Origin: Holophagaceae bacterium
Lineage (GTDB): Bacteria; Acidobacteriota; Holophagae; Holophagales; Holophagaceae
DNA: 7,226 bases
NCBI GenBank assembly: GCA_003158505.1
Contig: PMJK01000127.1
Location: forward strand, 20,506 to 27,731
Direction of reading: 5' to 3'
The notes under the pieces are model-generated. The model had not been told where the DNA came from and did no database searches. It saw only the letters and a program-made list of their open reading frames with translations. The translations under genes and the position numbers were made by a program. Every line of letters starts with the position of its first letter. Positions within the stretch are counted from its first letter, which is position 1. This document shows, in pieces, positions 6,895 to 7,226 of the stretch.

Positions 6895-7226
6895 GGCACA
6901 TGGCCTTCCTCCTGCTCCTGCTGGGTCTCGCCTGCGCCCGCGAGGATCGCGCCGCCCTGCACCGGCGGCCCATCTCCCCCACAGCCGCCAGCGGCTGGGC
7001 GCGCCTACCCCTGGATGCGGACGCCCAGCGCCAGGTGAAGGGTGCCTGGCTCGCGGATGCCGCCGGTCGGAGCATCCCCTTCCTGGAGGTCCGCGAAGGG
7101 CTGTGGGAATCCCGCTCGCTGCCACTGGAGCACACGCTCACCGGCAAGGACGCCGAGGGCCGCCCCACGGTGGAGTTCTCGCTGAAACTGCCCGAGGGCT
7201 GGCGGATGGGGGAGCGAGAAACGTTG
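6891..7226 (+). CDS. DUF3999 family envelope protein, N-terminal part
   Basis: The frame is open from the ATG at 6891 to the window edge (112 codons), so the C-terminus is missing. Residues 1-16 form a signal peptide: MRHM, a run of leucines, then LACA with an A-x-A cleavage site after Ala16. Cys15 raises the possibility of a lipoprotein, but the residue at -3 is Gly, a poor lipobox. The mature start RPISPTAASGWARLPLDADAQ...GAWLADAAGRSIPFLEV resembles the DUF3999 pattern of a short strand, an Lp-type turn, then a segment ending in G..VP(Y/F). DUF3999 genes commonly sit next to DUF2339 genes, and the 4-nt overlap points to translational coupling and a shared process in the envelope. Function is unknown. 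Confidence 0.68.
   Translation, partial: MRHMAFLLLLLGLACAREDRAALHRRPISPTAASGWARLPLDADAQRQVKGAWLADAAGRSIPFLEVREGLWESRSLPLEHTLTGKDAEGRPTVEFSLKLPEGWRMGERETL

Overview
The window looks like an ordinary chromosomal segment of a high-GC bacterium. The best guess is Acidobacteriota, possibly a Holophaga/Geothrix-type organism. This rests on the Ig-plus-NHL lipoprotein architecture and the GC-rich codon use, so it is inference and not a species call. There are five protein genes, two of them cut by the window edges. There is no gene-free stretch over 300 bases, and I see no tRNA, rRNA, CRISPR array, insertion sequence or integrase.

Layout. On the minus strand, positions 1-1826 hold most of a large surface lipoprotein: a lipobox, two nearly identical Ig-like domains, two further beta-sandwich domains and a chain of NHL repeats that runs off the left edge. 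Upstream of it are a strong ribosome binding site, a 15-bp palindrome and, at 1913-2016, what appears to be a decayed tandem copy of the end of the next gene. Positions 2017-3483 (minus) encode an RqcH/Rqc2-family (NFACT) protein, the factor that adds C-terminal alanine tails to nascent chains stuck on split ribosomes. A 153-bp divergent intergenic region follows. Positions 3637-5094 (plus) encode a response regulator with REC, GAF-like and GGDEF domains, a predicted diguanylate cyclase with an intact I-site. Positions 5167-6894 and 6891-7226 (plus) encode a DUF2339 multipass membrane protein and the start of a DUF3999 protein, overlapping by ATGA and so almost certainly translated together.

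The genes form no obvious single pathway. Surface display, ribosome rescue, c-di-GMP signalling and an uncharacterised envelope pair sit side by side. The points most worth a second look are the decayed duplicate of the rqcH 3' end, the shortened RqcH with Glu-Arg where the family has Asp-Arg, the compact DUF2339/DUF3999 pair, the recently duplicated Ig exodomain and the low-GC NHL region with a G8 tract. I do not see convincing evidence of a wholly new system here.
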